Part shown: positions 8,378 to 16,854 of the stretch, in pieces | How the letters are laid out: every line of letters starts with the position of its first letter | Position numbering within the stretch: the stretch's first letter is position 1 | From: Paenibacillus sp. V4I3 | GTDB lineage: Bacteria; Bacillota; Bacilli; Paenibacillales; NBRC-103111 | NCBI RefSeq assembly: GCF_030817215.1 | Contig: NZ_JAUSZA010000001.1 | Location: forward strand, 5,306,501-5,370,500 | Reading direction: 5' to 3' | Length of the DNA: 64,000 nt | Made by a program: the position numbers and the translations under genes | Notes under the pieces: generated by a model | Told to the model about the DNA's origin: nothing | What the model saw: only the letters and a program-made list of their open reading frames with translations | Database searches by the model: none

Positions 8378-9645
8378 GGCTGGAAGCCCCCCTTTTCCGT
8401 GGCTATTCGTCGTGCAGTGCGGTATAAAAGCTCCGTGCCCTGCGTAATGTCCTCTGGACTAGCATATTCTTTGGGATTGTGACTGATGCCTTCGAGGCAT
8501 CGAACGAAAATCATCCCATAGTCACACACATAGGACATAGTGAGCGAATCATGAAAAGGTCCGCTCATCAGCTCTGGCGGGGTCAACCCCATCAGAGCTG
8601 CTTCCTGATGCAGGCTTTGCTTGATCCAATTCGCGCAGTAGCGTGGTTCACTGTTCGTATCTTCGCGAATCGTATACGTAAGACCATGCTCGCGCGACAC
8701 GTTCTCGATCACGCTGAGCAGCTCCGCTTCAAGCGCATTGCGACGCCGTAAATCAATGTCCCGCAAGTCAATGGTGAAGGATACCTTCTCTGGGATGATA
8801 TTGCGGGAATCAGGAAACACCGTAAGGGAGCCCACCGTACCGACGGTCGGAGCACCAGGCTCCTGCCGCACTAACTCATTGAGCGCCACGATAATTTTGG
8901 CACAGCCTAGAAGCGCGTCCTGACGCATAGACATCGGCACCGAACCGGCGTGCCCGGCGAAGCCGATCATCTCCACGGTGAGCCACAACGGACCAGAGAT
9001 TCCGCTGACGATACCGATCGGAGCATCGAGTGACTCCAGAACTGGACCTTGCTCGATATGCAGCTCCAGAAAAGCGCCAATCCGACCTTCTTGGAACACA
9101 TAGCTCTCGAAGTCAGCAGGGTCACACCCGAACTGAACCAAAGCTTCTCTGCGTGTAACGCCATTTTTGTCCGTACGCTCCAACTCATTTGCTTCAAGCT
9201 TTCCGGTCATTCCACGAACGCCGAAAAGCCCTTTGTTGAAGCGACAGCCCTCTTCATCACAGAATGCCACAACTTCAATATTACATTCTGGCGTTATCCC
9301 TTCCTCCACCAGCGTTTGGACCACTTCGATCGCACCAAGTACACCTATCGCACCATCAAATCTACCGCCATAAGGCTGCGAATCCACATGAGAGCCTAGC
9401 ATGAGAACAGGCGCATTCGGATTGCTCCCCTTAAGTACCCCAATTAAGTTGGCGAATGGATCGATGGAAGCTTCCATTCCAGCTTCTTGCATCCAGCTTT
9501 TCACCAGCTCTACGCCTTCTCGATCTTCTTTGGACAAGGCAAGCCTGCATACGCCCGTTTCGCCAATTTTCCCGATTTGGGCGAGCTCCTGAATTCGCTG
9601 TTGCAGTCGTGAAGCGTTAATTTGTATCTGAGGTGCTCTAGGCAA
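8374..9645 (-). CDS. M20-family N-carbamoyl-amino acid / allantoate amidohydrolase
   Basis: A 423-residue binuclear metallohydrolase of the hydantoinase/carbamoylase branch of M20. Metal ligands can be seen in GSHVDSQPYGG (His), GRFDGAIG (bridging Asp), FCDEEGCRF (Glu), LELHIEQGP (His) and EGISHNPKE (His). Known family members hydrolyse N-carbamoyl-L-amino acids, allantoate, or N-carbamoyl-beta-alanine (yeast Pyd3 type). It overlaps the nitrilase-type hydrolase gene by four bases, so the operon encodes two unrelated enzymes that could do the same ureido hydrolysis. Whether one serves uracil and the other thymine or hydantoins cannot be told from sequence. Confidence 0.85.
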   Translation of the reverse strand: MPRAPQIQINASRLQQRIQELAQIGKIGETGVCRLALSKEDREGVELVKSWMQEAGMEASIDPFANLIGVLKGSNPNAPVLMLGSHVDSQPYGGRFDGAIGVLGAIEVVQTLVEEGITPECNIEVVAFCDEEGCRFNKGLFGVRGMTGKLEANELERTDKNGVTRREALVQFGCDPADFESYVFQEGRIGAFLELHIEQGPVLESLDAPIGIVSGISGPLWLTVEMIGFAGHAGSVPMSMRQDALLGCAKIIVALNELVRQEPGAPTVGTVGSLTVFPDSRNIIPEKVSFTIDLRDIDLRRRNALEAELLSVIENVSREHGLTYTIREDTNSEPRYCANWIKQSLHQEAALMGLTPPELMSGPFHDSLTMSYVCDYGMIFVRCLEGISHNPKEYASPEDITQGTELLYRTARRIATEKGGFQP

Positions 9646-9651
9646 GTCATA

Positions 9652-11025
9652 TCATCCTCTCTCCTGATTGGCATCAAACACAGCAAGCAAGGTCTCGATG
9701 ATAAAAGCCACATCCTCATCTGTTGAAGATAACGGCGGACTTAGCGTGAGAATGTTAGCAAATCCAGGCACTGTATCCCCGTTCCTCCCAATGAGCAGAC
9801 CCTTTTGCTTGCAGCCTACTATGATCTTAGTCACACGATCAGCAGTTGCCGGAACCCTCGACACTTGATCTTCTACGAGCTCGATACCCATCGCTGATCC
9901 GAAAATGCGTATCTCTCCAACATGCGGGTGGTCAAGCAAAGGTTCCAATTGAGTTCTAAATGTGTTTCCGATATGAGCAGAGCGCGTAACCAGATTTTCT
10001 TTTTCCAAAATCTCCATATTTTTCAACGCAACAACGCAAGAGACTGGATTACCCCCGAAAGTATTGATATGTCTTAAATGGCTGGTCGCTTCTTTATCTT
10101 TGAATGATTCATACAATTCAGCCGAAACAGCGGTTGCAGAAAGCGGCGAGTACGCACTGGTCAAGCCTTTGGCCATTGTCACGATATCCGGTCTCACTCC
10201 ATAATTCAGATGACCGAATTTCTCACCGGATCGACCGAATCCGCAAATCACTTCATCTACAATGAGCAGCACATTATACTTATCACAAATGCTTCGCACC
10301 ATGGGCAGGTACTCGTCCGGAGGAACAATCATTCCGCCTCCCGTAATTACCGGCTCCACGATTACACCGGCAACAGAATCTGCCCCCTCCCAAACAATGG
10401 CATCCTCGATGGCTTTGGCGCATTGAAAACTGCATGACCCCTTCGTCTGGCCAAATGGACAGCGATAACAATAAGGCGGCGGCACATGCTGAAAGCCCAC
10501 ACCAAGCGGTTCATATTTCAACTTACGCTGCGCTTGCCCTGTTGCACCCAATGCCCCCATTGAATTGCCATGATAAGCGCGATGCCGCGAGATGAACTTA
10601 TGTTTGGATGGCTTCCCATTCTGATGATGGTATTGGCGAGCAATTTTGAAGGCCACTTCATTGGCATCCGACCCCGAATTTGAGTAAAAGATCCGATACT
10701 CGCCATCCAGCCACTCATTCAATTTCGCCGCTAATTCAATTGCTGGTACATGGGATTGAACGAGCGTAGCATAAGCGATTTTCATCATTTGCTCAGCGGC
10801 CGCTTCCGCAATTTCTTTTCTACCGTGACCCACATTAACGCACCATAATCCGGACATGCCATCCAAATAACGATTCCCATCCACATCCGTAACCCAGCTG
10901 CCCTCACCAGAAGCAAGTATTATCGGATTTTCGTTATGTGCAGACATGTGATGCCACACATATTTGCGATCCTTCTCAAGCAGGTCCTCCTTCGTCACCA
11001 GATCACTAACCTCGTTAGTGCTCAT
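9652..11025 (-). CDS. Class III PLP-dependent aminotransferase (probable beta-alanine:2-oxoacid)
   Basis: A 457-residue omega-amino acid aminotransferase. The PLP lysine is in VTMAKGLTSAYSPLSA (Lys286), the ring-nitrogen Asp in VDEVICGFGRSG (Asp257), and the phosphate-binding region in SNSGSDANEVA. A small cysteine-rich insertion (CYRCPFGQTKGSC) follows residue 185. I placed the start at ATG 11025, preceded by GAGAGGGGAG; longer in-frame starts lack such a site. Six bases separate it from the M20 hydrolase gene. In this pathway it would take the amino group from beta-alanine (or beta-aminoisobutyrate) to give malonate semialdehyde, feeding the dehydrogenase at the window start. The family is certain and the substrate inferred. 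Confidence 0.9.
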   Translation of the reverse strand: MSTNEVSDLVTKEDLLEKDRKYVWHHMSAHNENPIILASGEGSWVTDVDGNRYLDGMSGLWCVNVGHGRKEIAEAAAEQMMKIAYATLVQSHVPAIELAAKLNEWLDGEYRIFYSNSGSDANEVAFKIARQYHHQNGKPSKHKFISRHRAYHGNSMGALGATGQAQRKLKYEPLGVGFQHVPPPYCYRCPFGQTKGSCSFQCAKAIEDAIVWEGADSVAGVIVEPVITGGGMIVPPDEYLPMVRSICDKYNVLLIVDEVICGFGRSGEKFGHLNYGVRPDIVTMAKGLTSAYSPLSATAVSAELYESFKDKEATSHLRHINTFGGNPVSCVVALKNMEILEKENLVTRSAHIGNTFRTQLEPLLDHPHVGEIRIFGSAMGIELVEDQVSRVPATADRVTKIIVGCKQKGLLIGRNGDTVPGFANILTLSPPLSSTDEDVAFIIETLLAVFDANQERG

Positions 11026-11105
11026 AAGCCCAGCTCCCCTCTCTTGATGATGTAAAGAAGGATCGCAGACTACAGTCATCCACGATCCGCCTTCCTTTCC
11101 AAAAC

Positions 11106-12179
11106 TCACTTGCCCTGTAAAATCGTTTTATCAATAGCCGCAGTCAAATCGGCCGGTTTCTTAATCAAGCCATATTTCAGCGCAATGTCCGCTGTCCGTG
11201 TCACTGATTCATCTACGAATGAACCGACTTGTTCACTTTTAAATCCTTCCGGCTTCACAAGCTTCGCCATCTCCTTCAGCATCGTCGTTTGGTGCTGTTT
11301 GGTTGTACTGCCTGCCGTTACACTTTTCATCACGATATCAACGACTTCATCCTGATGCTCAATCGCATAATTCCAGCCTTTCATGGTAGCTCTCACGGCT
11401 TTAACTGCGAGATCGTGGTTTTTGTCGACCCAGTCCTTCTTCGCAATGAGCGTATCCTCCAGCATCGCAACACCGGCATCATCAAAGTTAAACACATTCA
11501 AGTCTGTCTCTTTCACACCGCTCTCAAGCACAACATAGTACTCGTTATAAATCGTCGCTGTCGCCACATCCAGCTGATCCCCAAAGAATTGATCCATCGT
11601 AAAGCCTTGTTTCACTAATTGAATGTCTTTCTTCGGGTCAAGTCCGTTCTTCTCCATAAAAGCAAGCACTTGGAACTGCTGGCTGCCCATCCATGTCCCG
11701 ACCTTTTTGTCCTTCATTTTGGCTGGTGCATCGATACCGGTCGATTTTTTGGATAATAAACGGTACGAACTCTTCTGAGTCACTTGCGCCAAAGAGACGA
11801 GAGGTAAACCATTGTCACGGTTGACTAACAAAGAGTCAAAGCTCGATACGCCAATATCGACAGCGCCATTTACAACTTGCTGCTCGATGATGACATCCGG
11901 TCCGCCAGGCACAATTTCTACATCTATGCCTTCATCCTTGTAAAAGCCTTTCTCTTTAGCGGCATAGATTCCGGCGAACTGCGCTTGCGGCACCCACTTC
12001 AACTGAATTTTGACCTTCTTGAGCGGCTCTGCCGAAGGAGACTTGGTTGCACCTGCTGCGGTAGAAGCACCTGGTGTTGTGGTTGCTGATTTGTCGGAAG
12101 CACAAGCTGTGACGAGAACTAAAACCATGAACATACTTAACATCAAAGCCAATTTGCCAGTAAGGATTCTCTTTTTCAA
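11106..12179 (-). CDS. ABC importer substrate-binding lipoprotein, NMT1/THI5-like
   Basis: A 357-residue lipoprotein with a typical signal peptide ending in the lipobox LVTAC, then a Ser/Thr-rich linker and an NMT1/SsuA-type binding domain (KIQLKWVPQAQFAGIYAAKE, EIVPGGPDVIIEQQ). The start is TTG 12179 giving LKKRILTGK, preceded at 10 bases by AGGAGAGG; a much longer open frame upstream lacks signal-peptide logic. It stands between the two permease genes and the aminotransferase gene. NMT1-type proteins bind pyrimidine precursors of thiamine and related heterocycles, so a pyrimidine or its degradation intermediate is the likely ligand here. Confidence 0.9.
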   Translation of the reverse strand: MKKRILTGKLALMLSMFMVLVLVTACASDKSATTTPGASTAAGATKSPSAEPLKKVKIQLKWVPQAQFAGIYAAKEKGFYKDEGIDVEIVPGGPDVIIEQQVVNGAVDIGVSSFDSLLVNRDNGLPLVSLAQVTQKSSYRLLSKKSTGIDAPAKMKDKKVGTWMGSQQFQVLAFMEKNGLDPKKDIQLVKQGFTMDQFFGDQLDVATATIYNEYYVVLESGVKETDLNVFNFDDAGVAMLEDTLIAKKDWVDKNHDLAVKAVRATMKGWNYAIEHQDEVVDIVMKSVTAGSTTKQHQTTMLKEMAKLVKPEGFKSEQVGSFVDESVTRTADIALKYGLIKKPADLTAAIDKTILQGK

Positions 12180-12262
12180 TCGAATCAATCCTCTCCTATT
12201 TATTTCTATGTATGTAAAGATGGTGTCATCCCTTGATGCTAATGTTAAATATTCGTTTTCAT

Positions 12263-13135
12263 TTAGCGATTGGAATTTGACCACGGTATAAAGCTTTTTT
12301 CTACAAGTTGAATGATCGTATATAAAACAATTCCCAGGATAGCTGCGATGACAATACAAGCCCAAGCTAAGGGCATATTGGCCAGTCGGATTTGGTCCGA
12401 GAGCAAGTAGCCTAGCCCACGCGATGCAATGAAAAATTCCCCCACTATCGCACCGATGATGCTCGTGGACATGTTGATTTTAAGGGCCGAAAATATCGAC
12501 GGTAAGGCCTTAGGTAATCTTAATTTGAGAAAAAGCTGTCTGGTGCTAGCCGCGTATGAAGTCATTAACTCCAGGTAGGACGGCTCAATGGAACGCAGCC
12601 CTTTGTAGGTGCTAACCGCCATGGTAGCCATCGTCATAACCGAGACGATACCCATTCGTGAGGCGACGCCGTCTCCCAACCAATTATTCATGATTGGTGC
12701 AAGTGCCACGATCGGCACCGCATTGAGCGAGGCCATGATCGAAATCGCACCCGCACCCGCTTGTGGCCGAAAGGAAGCCGCGACCGCAGCAAGCCACCCC
12801 AGCAGCGAACCGATGAGGAAGCCGCCGATGATTTCCACACCCGTGTACAGCGTATAAATGAGCAGGATATCGCCATTCTCGCGCATGGCTGTGATGATAT
12901 CCGAAGGAATAGGCAGCTGATAGCGTTCTAAACTGAATAATGTGTGTATCCCTCTGAATTGCCAAAGCAGCAAGAATACGAGACCGAATACATACGGGAA
13001 TAGCTTCATTGGCTGCGTGAACATAGCCGTGTAGCCTGCTCGTACTTTTCCAGTGGAAGCTCGGGTTGGTTCCTCTAAGCTCGTTAGTGTCGTCACTGCA
13101 GTTTGTTGGTCTTTGCTTAAAATGACCTCCTTCAT
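12263..13135 (-). CDS. ABC importer permease (SsuC/ThiX type)
   Basis: Membrane component of 290 residues with about six hydrophobic segments and a BPD_transp_1 core; the EAA-like loop region contains MTSYAASTRQLFLKLRLPKALPS in two parts (YAASTRQLFLKL and RLPKALPSIF), which contacts the ATPase. It ends with a charged tail WSNSNR. It overlaps the preceding permease gene by four bases (ATGA type), indicating co-translation. With the second permease, the ATPase and the lipoprotein it makes one importer, probably heterodimeric in the membrane. Confidence 0.9.
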   Translation of the reverse strand: MKEVILSKDQQTAVTTLTSLEEPTRASTGKVRAGYTAMFTQPMKLFPYVFGLVFLLLWQFRGIHTLFSLERYQLPIPSDIITAMRENGDILLIYTLYTGVEIIGGFLIGSLLGWLAAVAASFRPQAGAGAISIMASLNAVPIVALAPIMNNWLGDGVASRMGIVSVMTMATMAVSTYKGLRSIEPSYLELMTSYAASTRQLFLKLRLPKALPSIFSALKINMSTSIIGAIVGEFFIASRGLGYLLSDQIRLANMPLAWACIVIAAILGIVLYTIIQLVEKSFIPWSNSNR

Positions 13136-13953
13136 GCGCCTCCCCTCCTGCTTTCGCGGAAATCAGGCTGCCAAGGTGTCAACCATCTTTCTAGAAGAAC
13201 TAGCATTAGAAAGGTTGTAAAGCCGATGGCAATCGAGACCAGCACCGTGCACCAGAACATGTACACTTGTGCAGCTCCGTAGTACAGCGAGCTGACCATA
13301 AGCACGCCGATTCCATCAGGAGCCCCCATTAGCTCAACGATGATGGAAGCTGTGATCGCCAGCGGAGCTGAAATCTTGAGCCCAGCGAACAGCCCCGGCA
13401 GCGCAGATGGCAGCTTGAGCTTCAGGTAGCTATGCCAGGTTGAAGCAGCTAAGGAGCGCATAAGCTCCAGCTGTTCAGGCTGCACACTGCGCAGCCCGCG
13501 AAGCGAGTTGATAGTGACAGGAAAGAATGTCACATAACCTGCCATAACAATCCGCGAAAGACTCGGATCATGGAGAATTCCGTACAGGATCGGTGCAAGA
13601 CCGATGATGGGCACCATTTGAGAAGCGACCATGTAAGGAGTTAGCGTGTGTTCAACCGTTTTGGAGAGGCTCATCGAAATGGCTAAGGCGGCGCCGAAAA
13701 TGGTACCAATCAGGAAACCAGTCATCGCATTGCCGAACGTTGTGAAGCCTTGCTTGATGAGAGTGGGAAGATTGTCTTGTAAGGAGGTTATCACCTTATG
13801 CAAATAAGGCAGTTTGGAATCGGGTTGTGAGACTTGAATTACGTTATGGAGCAGCCAAGCGAACACTTCCCAGAGGAGGAGCAATGCCGCTATCCAACAA
13901 GCAATAACAGCAGCTTGATGCCATTGTCTATCCAATTTGATCATCAAGGGCAT
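13132..13953 (-). CDS. ABC importer permease (SsuC/ThiX type)
   Basis: Second inner-membrane component, 273 residues, with the same family core: MRSLAASTWHSYLKLKLPSA is the ATPase-contact loop and ITASIIVELMGAPDGIG follows. GTG 13956 and ATG 13953 are adjacent; I use the ATG, which lies four bases after AGGAG. The gene overlaps the ATPase gene by 26 bases. Two dissimilar permeases in one operon imply a heterodimeric channel for the importer, as seen in several pyrimidine or hydroxymethylpyrimidine uptake systems. Ligand unknown. Confidence 0.9.
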   Translation of the reverse strand: MPLMIKLDRQWHQAAVIACWIAALLLLWEVFAWLLHNVIQVSQPDSKLPYLHKVITSLQDNLPTLIKQGFTTFGNAMTGFLIGTIFGAALAISMSLSKTVEHTLTPYMVASQMVPIIGLAPILYGILHDPSLSRIVMAGYVTFFPVTINSLRGLRSVQPEQLELMRSLAASTWHSYLKLKLPSALPGLFAGLKISAPLAITASIIVELMGAPDGIGVLMVSSLYYGAAQVYMFWCTVLVSIAIGFTTFLMLVLLERWLTPWQPDFRESRRGGA

Positions 13954-14740
13954 CACTCTCCTCGTAGAAGCAATTTCGAATGGAAGCGGTCAACGCATGG
14001 AAACATTCCGATTCTCTGGTTTGCAAAGTGCGATCCTCTCCCAAATCGACGTGGTGTACGGAATGTACGCGACCGGGATTTGCCGATAAAACAATGATTC
14101 GATTGGATAAAAAAACGGCTTCCGGAATGCTATGAGTGACGAAAACAATCGTCTTATTCGTCTTTCTTTTAATTTCAAGCAGTTCGAATTGCAGCTTTTC
14201 CTTTGTGAATTCATCAAGCGCCGAGAATGGTTCATCCATAAAGAGAATGGGCGGATCCAGCGATAAAGCACGTGCAATAGCAACTCTTTGCTGCATGCCG
14301 CCACTTAGCTGCCAAGGATAATAATCTTTGAATTTCGTCAAACCTACGGTTTCAAGGAGTTGATCGACCATACTTCGATACTCCGTGCGATTACGCCCCA
14401 TTACCTCTAAGGGAAGCTCCACATTTTCGCGTACGGTTCGCCATTCGAAAAGCGTGGGATTTTGAAACACAATGCCGAACTTCCTGCGCAAACGCACTTC
14501 CCGCGGATGTTCCTTTTGAATAATAATTTGCCCGCTCGAGGGTTGCAGCAGGTCAGCCATCAGCCGCAGAAGCGTTGATTTGCCACAGCCCGAAGGCCCA
14601 AGCAAGGATACGAATTCATTCTGGGCTACATCGAACGAGATGTCTTGGAGTACAGTCACTTGCTTTCCTTTTTTCCCAAACACCATGCAGACGCCATCCA
14701 CCGATATTTCCACTTTCTGCCCGGAAAGATCTGAATTCAT
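13928..14740 (-). CDS. ABC importer ATP-binding protein (SsuB/TauB type)
   Basis: A 270-residue ATPase, first gene of the pyrimidine operon. Walker A is GPSGCGKSTLL, the Q-loop is VFQNPTLFEW, the signature is LSGGMQQRVAIARAL, Walker B is ILFMDEPFSALD and the H-loop FVTHSIPEA. I chose ATG 14740 because GAGGAGGG precedes it by five bases; an upstream ATG has no such site. It powers the adjoining two-permease importer. A leader of roughly 90 bases and AT-rich palindromes lie upstream. Confidence 0.93.
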   Translation of the reverse strand: MNSDLSGQKVEISVDGVCMVFGKKGKQVTVLQDISFDVAQNEFVSLLGPSGCGKSTLLRLMADLLQPSSGQIIIQKEHPREVRLRRKFGIVFQNPTLFEWRTVRENVELPLEVMGRNRTEYRSMVDQLLETVGLTKFKDYYPWQLSGGMQQRVAIARALSLDPPILFMDEPFSALDEFTKEKLQFELLEIKRKTNKTIVFVTHSIPEAVFLSNRIIVLSANPGRVHSVHHVDLGEDRTLQTRESECFHALTASIRNCFYEESDALDDQIG

Positions 14741-15128
14741 TGTGTCCCTCCTCATACTTTAATGCCGCGTTATGTATATGTCATGTATGATTACTGTATA
14801 TGTTATATTATATAACTTATATAACGATTTACATTATACAAAGTGTTCCTAAATTTAGCTTTGCATTTGACATAGTGTAAAACAGGTAGTAAAACACTCC
14901 ACAGCATTGATATATTTTGGATCCCCCTACTCGAACTCTTTTATCATGCATGGGGAAGAAAGCTGTTCATTATGATGCTCTCTAATCAATTGATTACATA
15001 ATATTTGTTATGTAAACAAATATTATGTAAATAGCCCCGCCTCATATTTATCCATAATTTGTTCATATTCTCTATTTCTTCATTTTGATAGAATATTTAT
15101 GTACTACATAAACATTAGGAGGAAATTC
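14741..15128. promoter_or_regulatory. 388-base divergent intergenic region with operon promoter candidate and palindromes
   Basis: This AT-rich gap separates the pyrimidine operon (leftward) from the LysM-NlpC/P60 gene (rightward). On the minus strand a TATAAT box lies at 14833-14838 without a convincing -35 box, which fits an activator-dependent promoter. A perfect palindrome with 7-base arms, GTTATATTATATAAC, is at 14802-14816 and is a possible operator. A second, much larger inverted repeat at 14994-15030 is listed separately. No gene was found here. Confidence 0.45.
14994..15030. repeat. Perfect inverted repeat, 16-base arms
   Basis: Arms TTACATAATATTTGTT and its exact reverse complement are separated by ATGTA. 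There is no T-run after either arm, so it does not look like an intrinsic terminator. It lies about 100 bases before the LysM-NlpC/P60 start and shares TTACATAA...TTATGTAA and TTATGTAAACA with the palindrome at 20852-20879. A dimeric regulator site is the likeliest reading. Confidence 0.6.
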
Positions 15129-15755
15129 ATGAGAAAGTTTATTCTTTCAACCGTAATGGCGACAAGCCTCTTATTCGGCGGAATCACTTATGCGGCACCT
15201 TCAAATCAGTACATTGCTACGGATGCTGACACGTTCTGGACTATTTCACAGAAGTTTAATGTACAATTATCCGATCTTATCGCAAGTAATCCAAACGTTA
15301 ATCCGCAAAATATCTACGCAGGTGTTGTTATTAACCTTCCAGTTAAAACTCCTCTTAAACAGAGCTGGGAAGTAAAAGCAGATGCCATCATTGCTACAGG
15401 GATGCAGCAACTCGGAACGCCATATGTATTTGGCGGCAGCACACCATATGTTGCTTTTGATTGCTCCGGCTTTGTACAATATGCGTTTAATCAACACGGG
15501 TTTAACCTTCTTCATTCATCAGCATTGCAGAGTCAATTAGGAACGCCAGTAGATAAAAGCAATCTTCGTAAAGGAGACCTTGTATTTCTACAAGGAACTT
15601 ATACAAGCGGAGTCTCCCATGTAGGTATCTATCTTGGAGATAACAAAATTCTTCAAGCAGGTACGATGGGAACGAGGGAAGTTAAAATTAGCACACTCTT
15701 CGGCACCCCCTATTATGATGCACATTATTGGGGTGCACGTCGTTTAATTAACTAG
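15129..15755 (+). CDS. Secreted LysM-NlpC/P60 cell-wall endopeptidase
   Basis: A 208-residue exported hydrolase: signal peptide (about 1-24, ending ITYAA), one LysM peptidoglycan-binding domain (about 28-72, with DTFWTISQKFNV and NPQNIYAGVVINLP), and an NlpC/P60 domain with the catalytic Cys in FDCSGFVQYAFN and His in VSHVGIYLGD. The family cleaves the D-glutamyl-meso-diaminopimelate bond. Start at ATG 15129 follows AGGAGGA closely. It is a single-gene unit closed by a strong terminator and converges with an LD-carboxypeptidase gene, so two peptidoglycan peptide-trimming enzymes are neighbours. Confidence 0.93.
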   Translation: MRKFILSTVMATSLLFGGITYAAPSNQYIATDADTFWTISQKFNVQLSDLIASNPNVNPQNIYAGVVINLPVKTPLKQSWEVKADAIIATGMQQLGTPYVFGGSTPYVAFDCSGFVQYAFNQHGFNLLHSSALQSQLGTPVDKSNLRKGDLVFLQGTYTSGVSHVGIYLGDNKILQAGTMGTREVKISTLFGTPYYDAHYWGARRLIN

Positions 15756-15761
15756 TATGAG

Positions 15762-15790
15762 AAAAAGCCGGTTTATACCGGCTTTTTTTT
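15762..15790 (+). terminator. Intrinsic terminator after LysM-NlpC/P60 gene
   Basis: AAAAGCCGG and CCGGCTTTT arms around TTTATA, followed by a run of eight T. Confidence 0.9.
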
Positions 15791-15824
15791 CATTCTAGAA
15801 AAGGGGTTACGTGTAAAAAGTGCA

Positions 15825-16748
15825 TTAGGCTTTTACCGTGGGTTCAAGTACAGTAAGCCTGTTATTGTATGTATCAAGGTTTACGTTCGCTCCAATGGGG
15901 ATTGCTGCTTTATAATAGCCATGAGCTGTACTTACATTGGTCATGAGAGGTTTTCCTAGAGGAGCAATCACCCCAGTTATTAAGTCATTATAAGTCGTAG
16001 AATAAGATATAGAGCAGTTCGTGCATTGTCCCATTACCACACCGACGCAATCTTGGAATTTCCTTGCCATGATTAGATGAGTCAAATGTCGGTAAATCAC
16101 ATTCGTTGCTTCGTGTGTCTCTTCTATGACCAATATTTTACCGGCCGTATCAATTTCGTATGGAGTTCCAAGTGCATCAACAAAGGAAGTGAGATTCCCC
16201 CCTACGATTGGACCTCTAACATTTCCCTCAACCAGGCTGGTCATCTGCATACCGGGTGGATTCTGAATCACTCTTGGACTACTGAGGGTTGATGTAGCAG
16301 AATAAAATTGGTTGAAGTTATAAGCTGGTGTGCTCGTGCTAAAGTCAATTAACAATAGACTTTGAAAAGTAATTAAGTTGGAAAATTGGTACAAGATATT
16401 TAATAAAATCGTGATATCACTGTATCCAGTTACGATCTTAGGATTGTTTTTTATAATCGTATAATTTAGGTATGGTAAAATATCTTTGACCCCTGTCCCT
16501 CCTCTTGTAGGTAAAATCATCTTCACACTGCGATTTTCAAACATATTCATAAGATCTTCAGCACGCTGCTGTGCTGTTGCGGCAACAATGCCACCATAAG
16601 CATACGCATATTTCCCCACTACTACTTTGAATCCCATATTTTCAATTGTTTGAATTCTTTCATCAATAATATTTGCATCAAGCGGACTTCCTAAAGTAAC
16701 AATTCCGATGGTATCACCCCTTTGTAAAATGGGGGGTTTTATAGCCAT
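15825..16748 (-). CDS. LD-carboxypeptidase / MccF-like peptidase, family S66
   Basis: A 307-residue S66 protein. The nucleophile Ser is in VTGYSDITILLN, preceded by ILPTRGGTGVKDILPYL; the Glu of the triad lies in LVIEETHEA and the His in TAHGYYKAAIPIG. Family members remove the terminal D-alanine from tetrapeptides in wall recycling or cleave peptide-nucleotide antibiotics of the microcin C type. No signal peptide is present, so it acts in the cytoplasm. ATG 16748 is preceded by GGTAGGAGG. The convergent neighbour is a wall endopeptidase, which fits a recycling role, but this is weak evidence. Confidence 0.85.
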   Translation of the reverse strand: MAIKPPILQRGDTIGIVTLGSPLDANIIDERIQTIENMGFKVVVGKYAYAYGGIVAATAQQRAEDLMNMFENRSVKMILPTRGGTGVKDILPYLNYTIIKNNPKIVTGYSDITILLNILYQFSNLITFQSLLLIDFSTSTPAYNFNQFYSATSTLSSPRVIQNPPGMQMTSLVEGNVRGPIVGGNLTSFVDALGTPYEIDTAGKILVIEETHEATNVIYRHLTHLIMARKFQDCVGVVMGQCTNCSISYSTTYNDLITGVIAPLGKPLMTNVSTAHGYYKAAIPIGANVNLDTYNNRLTVLEPTVKA

Positions 16749-16854
16749 ATATATGCCTCCTACCAAAGAGAAGTAATTCCATATTTGGATCCTACTTTGT
16801 AATCTCTCTGTTGCCTTATATGCGCTACCCGAACTAATTATTACATCTCCCGTT

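Noticed and set aside
14994..15030. Palindrome as intrinsic terminator of the pyrimidine operon region
   Set aside because: No transcript ends here, arms are AT-rich and no T-run follows.
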